This document shows positions 44,133-52,744 of a DNA stretch of 64,000 nt, one piece after another (position 1 is the first letter of the stretch; the number at the start of each line of letters is the position of its first letter). The notes below the pieces were generated by a model. The model had not been told where the DNA came from. It saw nothing but the letters and a program-made list of their open reading frames with translations, and did no database searches. The DNA comes from Paenibacillus sp. 32352. Lineage in GTDB: Bacteria; Bacillota; Bacilli; Paenibacillales; NBRC-103111. The stretch is taken from positions 143,457 through 207,456 of the forward strand of contig NZ_MZNT01000016.1 of NCBI RefSeq assembly GCF_002042965.1, given 5' to 3'. The translations under genes were made by a program, and so were the position numbers.

Positions 44133-45169
44133 GCAAACCATCCTTTGTCTAATGTGATTTTTTCCTTCTCCAAACATAAACTAAGCAGCTCGTGGAATAA
44201 TTGTTCTTGTTCAGCAGAAATGTTGTGAATTCGGCAGTAATCCCTTAAGTAACCGTTCTTTTCACATAAAGACAGGTAATATTCGACCTTCTCTCCCAAA
44301 AGGAAGCTCATGATAGACTCTTGCAGCTTATCTTCAGGAAGTGATGCCAATTGTCCATAAAAAACGATGCTTCTTATTCTAGTGAATGCATAGATGCTAA
44401 GAATAGGAGTGACAAAGCTGCCATTCAGAGTTTCTAGGTATGCTCTGGCAGATTCAAAAACAGAATAAAATATGTTCCCGTGATTTGTATTGCTGGCGCT
44501 CTGACGTACAGCGGAATCATCTCTTTGGATATAATTATATAGTGCTTTTCCGACATGTGTTATGCGCGGCATGTATGAACTTAGCATAAGATTAAACAGA
44601 TGATCTTCGCTATACAACGTATCTGCAAATCGAACGCCAGTTTTTTGGATAAATTCTTTTCGATAAAGTCGGGACCATACATAGTTATTGGGCTTCGGTG
44701 CCGCGTTAAATCGGAAGTAGTAATCTGCTAAGCTTTCATTGGAAAGCACAAAGCTTCCCGCTGTAAGCCGGGAGAATGAAGAAACAACACGCTGAGGATA
44801 GACCATATTGAGATCACATACAGTAATATCTGCATTCTCGGTTATTGCTGCTGAGTACATAAATTCCAGCATGTTTGGTTCCAAAGTATCATCCGAATCA
44901 ACGAATGCGATATAAGGGGAATGTGCCTTCTCCAATCCGAAATTTCTTCCAATTCCGGGAGGAGCAAAGACATTTTTATAGTAATGGAATCTCTTATCTT
45001 TTCCAACAAATAATTGGGCTATTTCAGCGGTTTTATCCGTAGATCCTGCGTCTACGAGAATAACCTCAAAATCGGTGAAGGTTTGTCTTGCTATAGATTT
45101 TAAGCATCTCTCTAAATAGGGTTCTGCATTCCACGCAGGAACCACAATGCTAATTTTGGGTTCTATCAT
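44129..45169 (-). CDS. Family 2 glycosyltransferase
   Basis: 346 residues with ISIVVPAWNAEPYLERCLKSI at the N-terminus, ILVDAGSTDKT near 37, and DxD motif AFVDSDDTLEPNM near 93. Overlaps the upstream nucleotidyltransferase gene by 4 bp and the downstream glycosyltransferase by 4 bp. The two adjacent GT2 enzymes are related and may add successive residues, possibly heptoses made by the same operon. Confidence 0.85.
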   Translation of the reverse strand: MIEPKISIVVPAWNAEPYLERCLKSIARQTFTDFEVILVDAGSTDKTAEIAQLFVGKDKRFHYYKNVFAPPGIGRNFGLEKAHSPYIAFVDSDDTLEPNMLEFMYSAAITENADITVCDLNMVYPQRVVSSFSRLTAGSFVLSNESLADYYFRFNAAPKPNNYVWSRLYRKEFIQKTGVRFADTLYSEDHLFNLMLSSYMPRITHVGKALYNYIQRDDSAVRQSASNTNHGNIFYSVFESARAYLETLNGSFVTPILSIYAFTRIRSIVFYGQLASLPEDKLQESIMSFLLGEKVEYYLSLCEKNGYLRDYCRIHNISAEQEQLFHELLSLCLEKEKITLDKGWFA

Positions 45170-45879
45170 CTGGCCAGTTTCACCTCTCTGTAATTCAAGA
45201 TGCGTTGATAGTCCTCGATAAAGTCAATTTCCGCCCAGAAATGACCTGCAATATCACTCGTCCAGATGCTGCGTCCGGGGATCATGTTATATAGAATTTG
45301 TTCCCACCAGGCGTTGTGCCGCTGAGCTTCGATCATGTAGGTGAGCTCCGCTTTGCATTCCCTTATAAATGGACCTTGGATTTTGGCAAGTCCGACATAT
45401 TCGCAGTTGGCCTTATTTTTATCCAGTCCTTTACCATATTCACGGACCGCGCCATTTTCAACCCGGAAAAGATAATCACCTTGCTCCACACGGCTGGAAT
45501 CGGAGAGCATGACGCAGTCCCTCTCATCTTCTAATAAAATCGGGAGCAGGTTTTCTTCCCAAAAAACATCTGCGTTGCCTAAAATAATAGTATCTCCACA
45601 GAGCTCTTCCTTGGCAAACCAAAGGGAGGATAAACTGTTCGTAACGGAATAAAAATGATTCTCATGAATCTTGACGGGCAAGCCTTTTAAAGCCTCCATA
45701 ATACGTTCTTTTTGGTAACCTACAACGATATGTACTTCGATTCCATGCTTAAGGAGCATCTGAACGGTATGCTGGATCAGCGTCGTACCGCCGATATCCA
45801 GCGTGCATTTACAATTTCCATCTATATCCCTGCTGATTCTTGTACCGCGCCCCGCGGCCATAAGGATTGCTTTGGTCAC
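45166..45879 (-). CDS. LicC-like sugar/alcohol-phosphate nucleotidyltransferase
   Basis: 237 residues, GTG start behind GGGAGAGGGAG. Nucleotidyltransferase signature MAAGRGTRISRDIDGNCKCTL at 8-28, then VVGYQKERI near 52 and ILGNADVFWEENLL near 98. The short length and layout resemble LicC-type CTP:phosphocholine cytidylyltransferases more than hexose-1-phosphate enzymes. It may supply the CDP-linked donor for the TagF-like transferases of this locus. That link is inference. Confidence 0.7.
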   Translation of the reverse strand: MTKAILMAAGRGTRISRDIDGNCKCTLDIGGTTLIQHTVQMLLKHGIEVHIVVGYQKERIMEALKGLPVKIHENHFYSVTNSLSSLWFAKEELCGDTIILGNADVFWEENLLPILLEDERDCVMLSDSSRVEQGDYLFRVENGAVREYGKGLDKNKANCEYVGLAKIQGPFIRECKAELTYMIEAQRHNAWWEQILYNMIPGRSIWTSDIAGHFWAEIDFIEDYQRILNYREVKLAR

Positions 45880-45893
45880 AAGCTCCCTCTCCC

Positions 45894-47429
45894 TTAAACG
45901 AAATATTCAATATAGTCTTTGTGTGACGCATATCCGTAACGCTCCAGCCGATCGGTAACTTCGGGGAAATGCTTGTCCATCGAAATCAGAATATAATAAG
46001 CGTCTTGCTTTGATTCTAATTCTTTAAGCTCCATAGCGTGTGGGGAGTCGAGTCTTATCCCAAGCTCTTGCATGCGCTGATCAACAATTCGGTAATCCTT
46101 GAAGCCTTGTTCTTGCAGCGTATATTCCAGTACTTGTCCATTCCATCCGTATCCCCAAATGACAGGTATGCGGTTATTTAAGTTTGCAAGAAAAACGGTT
46201 TCAGATTCACTTGTATCCGGCGGCAGCAGATCGGATAAGTCTTGCCGTCCCAACCGGTACTTGAAAATCTGCAAAGCATCTTTATAGGTAAAGGAGTCTA
46301 TGGTCTTGTTTTGAATAAGGCTCAATTCTTCCTGATTCAGAGATTGATAGAGTGCAGCCCTGGTATTACGCTCCAGCATGATGTTTTGGATAACGGCGAG
46401 GCTTTGATTATTGTTATTCTTCTTTTTAAGAACCTCGATGGAGAGATTAGCTCCTTCTCTGCGATACAACAAGAGCGTGTCCTGCAGATTCGCAGTGTTT
46501 AAAGAATAGACCACTCGTGCGAACAAATCGGTATCCTCAGCCAAAACATCCTCGTTATACCACAAGTTTTTTTCAAAAAACTTATCCTTACGCCACATCA
46601 CACTGGGATGAATAAAGCTGCAAAATTTCAGGGACCGGCATTGCAGCTCCTGATGCAGCAGTGGATAAGGTTTGTTATTCCAGTTGTTGACGGTTCCGAA
46701 TGCACGGCACTGTGTACCGCAAAAATCTATTTCAGGATGAGCTTGAAGAAATTCGATTTGTTTGGCGAAACGCTCGGGATGCGCAATATCATCTGAGTCC
46801 ATACGGGCAATAAATTCACCTTTGGCATGCCTAATTCCAAGATTTAGTGATGCACCCAGACGAGCTTTTTCCGTTTCCTGAACAATAAGTGTACGCGTAT
46901 CTTCAAAAACAGACAATATGGCTTCAAGGGGATCGTCATTCTGATACCCGTTCACAAGGATGAGTTCAAAATCCTGGAATGTCTGCTCATAGATGGAGCG
47001 AAGGGCTTCCCAAAGATACTGCTGGGACCGGTGCACCGGCAGTATAACACTGATAACGGGAGCTACAGAAAGGGGAGCTACAGGCCGATTCAGTAACTGC
47101 TGCGCATGAAAAAAACTTAACTCAATTAAATCTCTTAGTTTAACCGAATCATTAGAATTAGGTAAAAGATTACGTTCGGCATAAAATGCTTGCAGATCTT
47201 TGGTTGACTCTCTCCAAATATCATGCAGAATAGAATAGGCTTGTTTCGTTGGCATATCTTGAATGAGAGTGAGGAAGCTGCGTTTCAGCAGATAATCAAA
47301 CTCCCGGTATGCTTGAAGAACGTCTAGGAAAGGGTAGGTATCCCATTGACCAAGCATTCCATTGATCCGATCAAGAATTTGCCGGTCGGTATCGGATAAC
47401 GTATAGGTAAATTGCCACAGCTGGTTCAA
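45894..47429 (-). CDS. Family 2 glycosyltransferase with C-terminal Rossmann-like module
   Basis: About 511 residues. TTG start at 47429 chosen because GGGGGG lies 7 nt upstream and this removes an overlap with gmhA. Residues about 130-230 are GT-A: VISVILPVHRSQQYLWEAL, ILVNGYQNDDP and the DxD motif ARMDSDDIAHPERF. The C-terminal about 90 residues (IPVIWGYGWNGQVLEY, then YRIVDQRMQELG) resemble the N-terminal modules of the proteins at 39733, 51572 and 55381. Third glycosyltransferase of the operon. The extra module may recognise or position a nucleotide sugar. Confidence 0.75.
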   Translation of the reverse strand: MNQLWQFTYTLSDTDRQILDRINGMLGQWDTYPFLDVLQAYREFDYLLKRSFLTLIQDMPTKQAYSILHDIWRESTKDLQAFYAERNLLPNSNDSVKLRDLIELSFFHAQQLLNRPVAPLSVAPVISVILPVHRSQQYLWEALRSIYEQTFQDFELILVNGYQNDDPLEAILSVFEDTRTLIVQETEKARLGASLNLGIRHAKGEFIARMDSDDIAHPERFAKQIEFLQAHPEIDFCGTQCRAFGTVNNWNNKPYPLLHQELQCRSLKFCSFIHPSVMWRKDKFFEKNLWYNEDVLAEDTDLFARVVYSLNTANLQDTLLLYRREGANLSIEVLKKKNNNNQSLAVIQNIMLERNTRAALYQSLNQEELSLIQNKTIDSFTYKDALQIFKYRLGRQDLSDLLPPDTSESETVFLANLNNRIPVIWGYGWNGQVLEYTLQEQGFKDYRIVDQRMQELGIRLDSPHAMELKELESKQDAYYILISMDKHFPEVTDRLERYGYASHKDYIEYFV

Positions 47430-47461
47430 ACAGTATCCCCCCATTTGAGTTGTTACCGACA

Positions 47462-48073
47462 TTATATTATATGTTTCAACTGTTCCTTTTCCTTCATATG
47501 AGGTATCCCGCATAGTGTCTTATAGAAAATAGACATGATCAGATGGTCCAGAACTAGATGAATATCTTCGGTAATTTGCATACTATCGATCGGTACGTGT
47601 AAAGAAATATCGGAGAGCTGCTTTAACTTCCCTCCATCATATCCGGTCAGACCAATGACTTTATTCCCGCGTTCCTTCGCAAATTCTACCGCATTAATAA
47701 TATTCTTGGAGTTACCGCTTCCCGAAATGGCCATAACGAGGTCACCGGGCTTAATGCGTCCACGAAGCTGGAACCGGAATACTTCCTCAAATCCTATATC
47801 GTTGGCAATCGCCATCATCGTTGCGACATTATCATTGAGACACTGGAAGTTGAATTTTTTGCCTACATATTCAGAAATGCCTTTGTTGAAATCATTCTGA
47901 TAGTGAGATGCCGTAGTAGAACTGCCGCCGTTACCGAAAATATAAATCGTATTCTCAGCTTCGTACGTCTTCATAATCAAATTCATAGCATCATTAATAG
48001 CATTAATGTCCAAACGTCTTAATGTATTAATTTCGTGTTCGATATAGGTTTGAATATCCGCTCTATAGTCCAT
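47462..48073 (-). CDS. gmhA: Sedoheptulose 7-phosphate isomerase (GmhA)
   Basis: 203 residues of the SIS sugar isomerase family. Phosphosugar-binding segments: IYIFGNGGSSTTASHYQND near 44-62 and LVMAISGSGNSKNIINAV near 109-126; DIHLVLDHLIMSIF near the C-terminus contains the conserved His/Glu region. GmhA converts D-sedoheptulose 7-phosphate to D-glycero-D-manno-heptose 7-phosphate, the first step of heptose activation. The remaining steps are encoded directly upstream in the same operon, so the assignment is strong. Confidence 0.9.
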   Translation of the reverse strand: MDYRADIQTYIEHEINTLRRLDINAINDAMNLIMKTYEAENTIYIFGNGGSSTTASHYQNDFNKGISEYVGKKFNFQCLNDNVATMMAIANDIGFEEVFRFQLRGRIKPGDLVMAISGSGNSKNIINAVEFAKERGNKVIGLTGYDGGKLKQLSDISLHVPIDSMQITEDIHLVLDHLIMSIFYKTLCGIPHMKEKEQLKHII

Positions 48074-48075
48074 TG

Positions 48076-49389
48076 TCAGCAGTCCTTTATTTTTAATATA
48101 GATTGCACGGCTTCTAGCAAATGGTTACACGTCAAATCGGATTGAACATCATATTTCTTGTCCTTACCAGCTTCTCCGGTTAATACTAATGCCGTTCGCA
48201 TGCCTGCGTTTTTCCCGGTCTGAACATCTATGGTTGTATCTCCCACATACCAAGAGGAGGCAAGATCGATATTATACTTTTCAACGCATGTATCAATCAA
48301 TTCCGTACCGGGCTTTCTACAGCCGCATGCAATCTTATAAAGCGGGTTTTCTTCCGGGTATCCCTTATCCGGGTGATGCGGGCAGAATAGGATATCATCC
48401 AACAGTGCACCATGCTGTCCAAGGAGGGTCTGCATTTTGTTGTGGATATGAATTACATCCGGAATATCACAAAGACCACGTGCAACAACGGGCTGATTGG
48501 TAACGACTATCGCGAGATATCCTGACCTATTAATTAGCTTAATCGCTTCTACCGCATGCTCCTCAAGAACCAAATCTTCTTCGTTACTGATGAGACCTCT
48601 GTGCTGATTGATGGTCCCGTCTCGGTCAAGAAATATGCATTTTTGTTTATTTTTCAAATTTCTAGATACTACGAAACCGCTGGATAAGTCTTCTGCGGCC
48701 GACGCAATACGGTCGGGTGTCCCTACATCCTTAATATATTCTGGGGATCGATAAGCATAGATGGAGCCGCGCCTTTCAGCTAAGGGCATTAGCAGGTCCT
48801 TCTCAAGGTCCGTCTTATCATCTCTATTAACCATATCGCAAATGTCTCTGCCTATGATGTACAAACCTGCGTTGACGCTGTTGTTATACCAGTAGTCCCG
48901 TTTGTTATGCTTAGAGTCAAATCCGATGACCCTGTGAGTCTCATCCGTTACAACTAAATCGGAGTCGTAGGGATGGGAATTCGGATGCACGAACAATGTT
49001 GCACTCGATCGGCTCTCGAGGTGGAATTCCTCCATCCTCCTCAGGTCAATATCAAAAAGGACATCCCCGTATACAAGAAGAAAATAATCCTCCGTCAGCC
49101 ATTCTTTTAGATAAGATAAAGCCCCTGCCGTACCGAGCGGCTTTTCCTCACGGAAGTAAGTGATGTCCACACCATAACGGGACCCATCGCCAAAATGCTC
49201 TTCGATTTTTTCTCCCAAATGACCCGTTACCATTAAGATCTTGGAAATATGGCTCGCCTTTAGGTTCTCAACCTGCCATTCTAATATCGTTCTACCATTG
49301 ATGGGAGCCATAGGTTTAGGGATTTCGTCGTTTGTAATTGACCGAAGGCGTGTTCCTTTGCCACCTGCCATAATGACAGCCTGCATCAA
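48076..49389 (-). CDS. Bifunctional heptose 1-phosphate guanylyltransferase (HddC) and heptose bisphosphatase (GmhB)
   Basis: 437 residues, two enzymes in one chain. Residues 1-235 are a nucleotidyltransferase: VIMAGGKGTRLRSIT at 5-19, PKPMAPINGRTILEW, and LLVYGDVLFDID near 105. Residues about 245-437 are a GmhB-type HAD phosphatase: IFLDRDGTINQH, VVTNQP, and the zinc loop CPHHPDKG...CGCRKPG, ending SWYVGDTTIDVQTGKNAG. Together they dephosphorylate heptose 1,7-bisphosphate and couple the 1-phosphate to GMP. Order of domains: transferase first. Overlaps the upstream epimerase by 4 bp. Confidence 0.88.
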   Translation of the reverse strand: MMQAVIMAGGKGTRLRSITNDEIPKPMAPINGRTILEWQVENLKASHISKILMVTGHLGEKIEEHFGDGSRYGVDITYFREEKPLGTAGALSYLKEWLTEDYFLLVYGDVLFDIDLRRMEEFHLESRSSATLFVHPNSHPYDSDLVVTDETHRVIGFDSKHNKRDYWYNNSVNAGLYIIGRDICDMVNRDDKTDLEKDLLMPLAERRGSIYAYRSPEYIKDVGTPDRIASAAEDLSSGFVVSRNLKNKQKCIFLDRDGTINQHRGLISNEEDLVLEEHAVEAIKLINRSGYLAIVVTNQPVVARGLCDIPDVIHIHNKMQTLLGQHGALLDDILFCPHHPDKGYPEENPLYKIACGCRKPGTELIDTCVEKYNIDLASSWYVGDTTIDVQTGKNAGMRTALVLTGEAGKDKKYDVQSDLTCNHLLEAVQSILKIKDC

Positions 49390-50321
49390 ATGACCTCCTC
49401 AACCGTCTTAGCAACTGCCTCATCAGAAGTCCATTTGGCTTGCCAACCTATCGAATGAATTTTATCGAGATTATATGCAAAGACCGGAACGTCTCCTTTC
49501 CAGCCCCCGCGCCCGCCAGTATAGTTATACTTCACATTGGCAAGCTTCATCTTTTGGCATACAATGTCGGCGATTCTTGTAACGGTTGTTTGAGTCTTTA
49601 CTCCGATGTTATATAATGCAACTCCTTCTTCAAGCTTGTCCTTAAGTAAGATGATTCCGTTGATCAGATCAGATACATGCATATAAGGCTTGGCCTGAGT
49701 TCCGTCTCCAAGGATCTGCAGCTCGTTGGGATTTTCCGTTAGTTTCTTAATGAAATCGTAGATAACTCCGTGGGTCAGTCTAGGACCGATAACGTTAGGG
49801 AAACGGAAAACCAACGCGGACATTTGATTCATGTAGGTATAAGCAGAGATCAATGCTTCCGATCCAAGCTTAGCGGCACCATAGTAAGAAATCGGTTCCA
49901 AAGGGGTGGAATTCTCTGCTACATGGACGCCTTCTTTCTCACCGTAAACAGCAGACGTAGAGGCGAAGAATAACTTCTTGACTTCATGAACCCTCATGCA
50001 TTCCAACAGATTGAACGTTGTTGTATAGGTTTTGTGATATTCTATCTGCGGATTTTTGGCACTTGCCTGAATGTCCGAATTCGCTGCGAGATGAAATACA
50101 AAATCGAATTTCTCCTTGTTGAATACACCAGAAAGCGCTTCGAAATCACAAAGATCCTGCTCATAGAAACTAAAGTGAGGATGGTTTTGCAGATGTTCGA
50201 TGTTCTTCCTTGTACCAATAAAAAAATTATCTATGCATACGACTTCATGCCCTTCTTCGAGCAGCGCATCAATGAGATGGCTTCCGATAAAGCCGGCTCC
50301 TCCCGCTACAAGCATTTTCAA
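49386..50321 (-). CDS. NAD-dependent sugar epimerase/dehydratase (extended SDR)
   Basis: About 312 residues from a TTG at 50321 (GGAGGG 8 nt upstream). NAD-binding GGAGFIGSHLIDALL at the N-terminus, catalytic SYYGAAKLGSE near 145-155, and RFPNVIGPR near 172. It is closest in pattern to UDP-glucose 4-epimerase-like enzymes; in this operon the substrate could be GDP-heptose or another nucleotide sugar. It lies between hddA and the HddC-GmhB fusion. Confidence 0.85.
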   Translation of the reverse strand: MKMLVAGGAGFIGSHLIDALLEEGHEVVCIDNFFIGTRKNIEHLQNHPHFSFYEQDLCDFEALSGVFNKEKFDFVFHLAANSDIQASAKNPQIEYHKTYTTTFNLLECMRVHEVKKLFFASTSAVYGEKEGVHVAENSTPLEPISYYGAAKLGSEALISAYTYMNQMSALVFRFPNVIGPRLTHGVIYDFIKKLTENPNELQILGDGTQAKPYMHVSDLINGIILLKDKLEEGVALYNIGVKTQTTVTRIADIVCQKMKLANVKYNYTGGRGGWKGDVPVFAYNLDKIHSIGWQAKWTSDEAVAKTVEEVI

Positions 50322-50345
50322 AGCAATCACCCTCCAGACTTTTCA

Positions 50346-51332
50346 TTAGCCCCAATATTTATCTCCAATGTGAATGACAGAAGATCCGTCATATTCGAAT
50401 TTCATATCCATCTTTTTCAGGCCTATGGATGCTCTTACTTTTTCCTGATTCTCGGGCTCGCAGTAGAAAAGAAGGAATCCGCCGCCCCCAGCCCCTAGAA
50501 GCTTACCGCCTAACGCGCCATTTTCCATTGCTATGTTGTAAGCTCTATCAATCTCAGGGTTAGATATTCCCGATGCTAGTGTTTTCTTTAAAATCCAACC
50601 CCGATTCAAAATATGGCCGAATGAGGACAAATCATTTTGTTCGAGGGCAGTCTTCATTTCCTCTGCAAGCCCGCACATCTGGATCAGGTTGTTGACTTTA
50701 TCCTGCTGGCTAATATTCTGCTTTTGTTCACTAAGAATGGTGTTGGCCGAGCGTGATGTTCCTGTGTAAAACATCAGCAAGTTATTTTGCAATTTTGTGT
50801 ATGTTTCCGGTTTCATTACAATAGGTTCGACTGATACATTGCCGTTTCTATTAAAACGAATAAAGTTAAGCCCTCCGAAAGCAGCGGCATATTGATCTTG
50901 TTTGCCAATTGGTGCCCCTAGCTTATTGATTTCAATGTCACAGGCTTCTTCCGCTAGTCTTGCCTTGGATACATATTTTCCTTCGTAGCAAGATAAAGCA
51001 TGGAGTAATCCTACTGTAAAGGTGCTGGATGACCCAAGCCCAGTTCCAGCGGGAACATCCGCTGTGCTGGTGATTTCAACACCAGAGATCTGTTTTTGAT
51101 TCAATACGCTATTAAGAATTTTATGTTTGATTTTCGATATATCATCAACTATCTCATTCTCTGAGTATTTAAGGGCCGTATACTTTGCGTCAAAGTAGGG
51201 ATGTACAGATATGTACATGTACTTATTGATCGAAACGCTTAGGACGCAGCCTCCGTGCTTTTCATAAAAAGATGCCATGTCGCTTCCGCCTCCGCAGAAA
51301 CTTACACGGAACGGGGTTTTGGTAATGATCAC
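50346..51332 (-). CDS. hddA: D-glycero-alpha-D-manno-heptose 7-phosphate kinase (HddA)
   Basis: About 328 residues. GTG start at 51332 is preferred because GGGGGA lies 7 nt upstream; the frame is open from 51347. GHMP kinase signatures: ITKTPFRVSFCGGGSDM at the N-terminus, the ATP loop DVPAGTGLGSSSTFTVGLL near 95, and GGKLLGAGGGGFLLFY near 280. HddA phosphorylates heptose 7-phosphate at O1. First gene of the glycan operon; with GmhA and HddC-GmhB it completes GDP-heptose synthesis as known from Aneurinibacillus S-layer glycans. Confidence 0.9.
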   Translation of the reverse strand: MIITKTPFRVSFCGGGSDMASFYEKHGGCVLSVSINKYMYISVHPYFDAKYTALKYSENEIVDDISKIKHKILNSVLNQKQISGVEITSTADVPAGTGLGSSSTFTVGLLHALSCYEGKYVSKARLAEEACDIEINKLGAPIGKQDQYAAAFGGLNFIRFNRNGNVSVEPIVMKPETYTKLQNNLLMFYTGTSRSANTILSEQKQNISQQDKVNNLIQMCGLAEEMKTALEQNDLSSFGHILNRGWILKKTLASGISNPEIDRAYNIAMENGALGGKLLGAGGGGFLLFYCEPENQEKVRASIGLKKMDMKFEYDGSSVIHIGDKYWG

Positions 51333-51496
51333 AATAAATTCCCCCATTGGATAAATGTTGTTTTAATGCTTAAGAGATTGTGGTCAAAATTCCGATAATA
51401 CAATATATACTCTTTTTACTTATATCGACATGTTTCGAGGAAAACATTAGGTCTGTAGCGAATTACCTATAATTACCTGCAAGTCGAAATAACTGT

Positions 51497-51525
51497 GTGA
51501 CAAAGCGAATTAGGTTGGATATAAT
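51497..51525 (+). promoter_or_regulatory. Strong promoter for the FkbM gene
   Basis: GTGACA (51497-51502), 17-nt spacer, TATAAT (51520-51525). About 46 nt before the GTG start at 51572. The minus-strand operon promoter must lie in 51350-51480 but no clear pair of boxes is seen. Confidence 0.65.
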
Positions 51526-51571
51526 GTGTGCAAAGCAAGGGAAAAAATGTCGAAATTAGGAGTTGGATGAA

Positions 51572-52723
51572 GTGAGTTACTATAATAAATTACGTTTGCT
51601 ATTTTCGAATATTTCTTCGTTGCTAGATAATCGTGTTATGGCTCCTTTGGTGGATTCATATGAATATAATAGGATGCCTGTTGCTATATACGGGGGAGGG
51701 CACTTTGGGCAGCTTTGGTTTAAATATCTTGTAGAAGACTTGCATCTGACCCCTGATTTCTTTGTTGATCAAGATATAGAGAAGCAAGGGAAGAAACTTA
51801 TGGGAATACCTGTCGTTTCGTTAGATGAACTAGCTCAACAAACGAACGGTCGGGCTGAGGTAGTTGTCACCCCTCATTCCTTAAACTCAAAATCTGAGAT
51901 GCGACAAGAATTTGAGGAAATCTGCAAACAATGGGGTTTTAATCTTCATTTTATTCCCGTGCAATACTCTAATGCATTAGAAATGAGATATGCAATTAAT
52001 CAAGCAAATTGCCTTAATGCTATTGACATGTTATACGATGATTTTTCTAAAGCTTCTTATTACGAGTACATTAGAAGTAAATTGGCGGGGGAGGCCTATA
52101 AATCCCCCTATTTTGACTACTCACAGCAATACTTGGCTAATGATTTATTCGTTATAACGGATTCGGATTATATCGTTGACTGTGGCGCATATGATGGAGA
52201 TACCCTAAAAAGCTTCAGCAAATCATATCCAAATGTCCGTGGAATTGCTTCATTTGAGCCAACTCCCGATACGTTTCAAAAACTCAAAGCGACAGCAGCT
52301 AGTCTTCACAAAGATAACATTCGCATTTTTAATATGGCTACAGGTGATCAAAATACCAACGTTAGCTTTACCCTAACAAATGTTACATCAGGGAATAGGG
52401 TATCAAATGATGGAAGTCTTGAGATTAGGATGTGTACGCTAGACGAAATGCTCTTTAATGAGCGTCCCACGTACATAAAAATGGATGTTGAAGGTAGTGA
52501 GCTAAGTTCACTGTATGGAGCTAAACAAATTATTTCAGAGTTTACTCCGATCTTGGCGATATGCATATATCATAAACCAGAAGATTTATTCGAAATCCCT
52601 TTTTTCATAAAAAAAGAGTTCCCTGCCTATCGCCTATACGTAAGAAAGTATACCAATGACCCATATGAGCTTGTACTTTACGCTGTCCCACCTTACCGCT
52701 GTACAGATAATATAGGTAACTAA
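51572..52723 (+). CDS. FkbM-family SAM-dependent methyltransferase with N-terminal Rossmann module
   Basis: About 383 residues. GTG start with AGGAG 9 nt upstream; the in-frame TTG at 51563 touches that site. N-terminal module: VAIYGGGHFGQLWFKYL, then PDFFVDQDIEKQGK. SAM-binding motif YIVDCGAYDGDTLKSF near 205, ASFEPTPDTFQKL, and the FkbM motif IKMDVEGSELSSLYGAK near 310. It would O-methylate a sugar of the surface glycan. The intact motifs contrast with the degenerate homologue at 39733. Confidence 0.85.
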   Translation: MSYYNKLRLLFSNISSLLDNRVMAPLVDSYEYNRMPVAIYGGGHFGQLWFKYLVEDLHLTPDFFVDQDIEKQGKKLMGIPVVSLDELAQQTNGRAEVVVTPHSLNSKSEMRQEFEEICKQWGFNLHFIPVQYSNALEMRYAINQANCLNAIDMLYDDFSKASYYEYIRSKLAGEAYKSPYFDYSQQYLANDLFVITDSDYIVDCGAYDGDTLKSFSKSYPNVRGIASFEPTPDTFQKLKATAASLHKDNIRIFNMATGDQNTNVSFTLTNVTSGNRVSNDGSLEIRMCTLDEMLFNERPTYIKMDVEGSELSSLYGAKQIISEFTPILAICIYHKPEDLFEIPFFIKKEFPAYRLYVRKYTNDPYELVLYAVPPYRCTDNIGN

Positions 52724-52744
52724 AACCTAAAATAGAAAGCCGAA

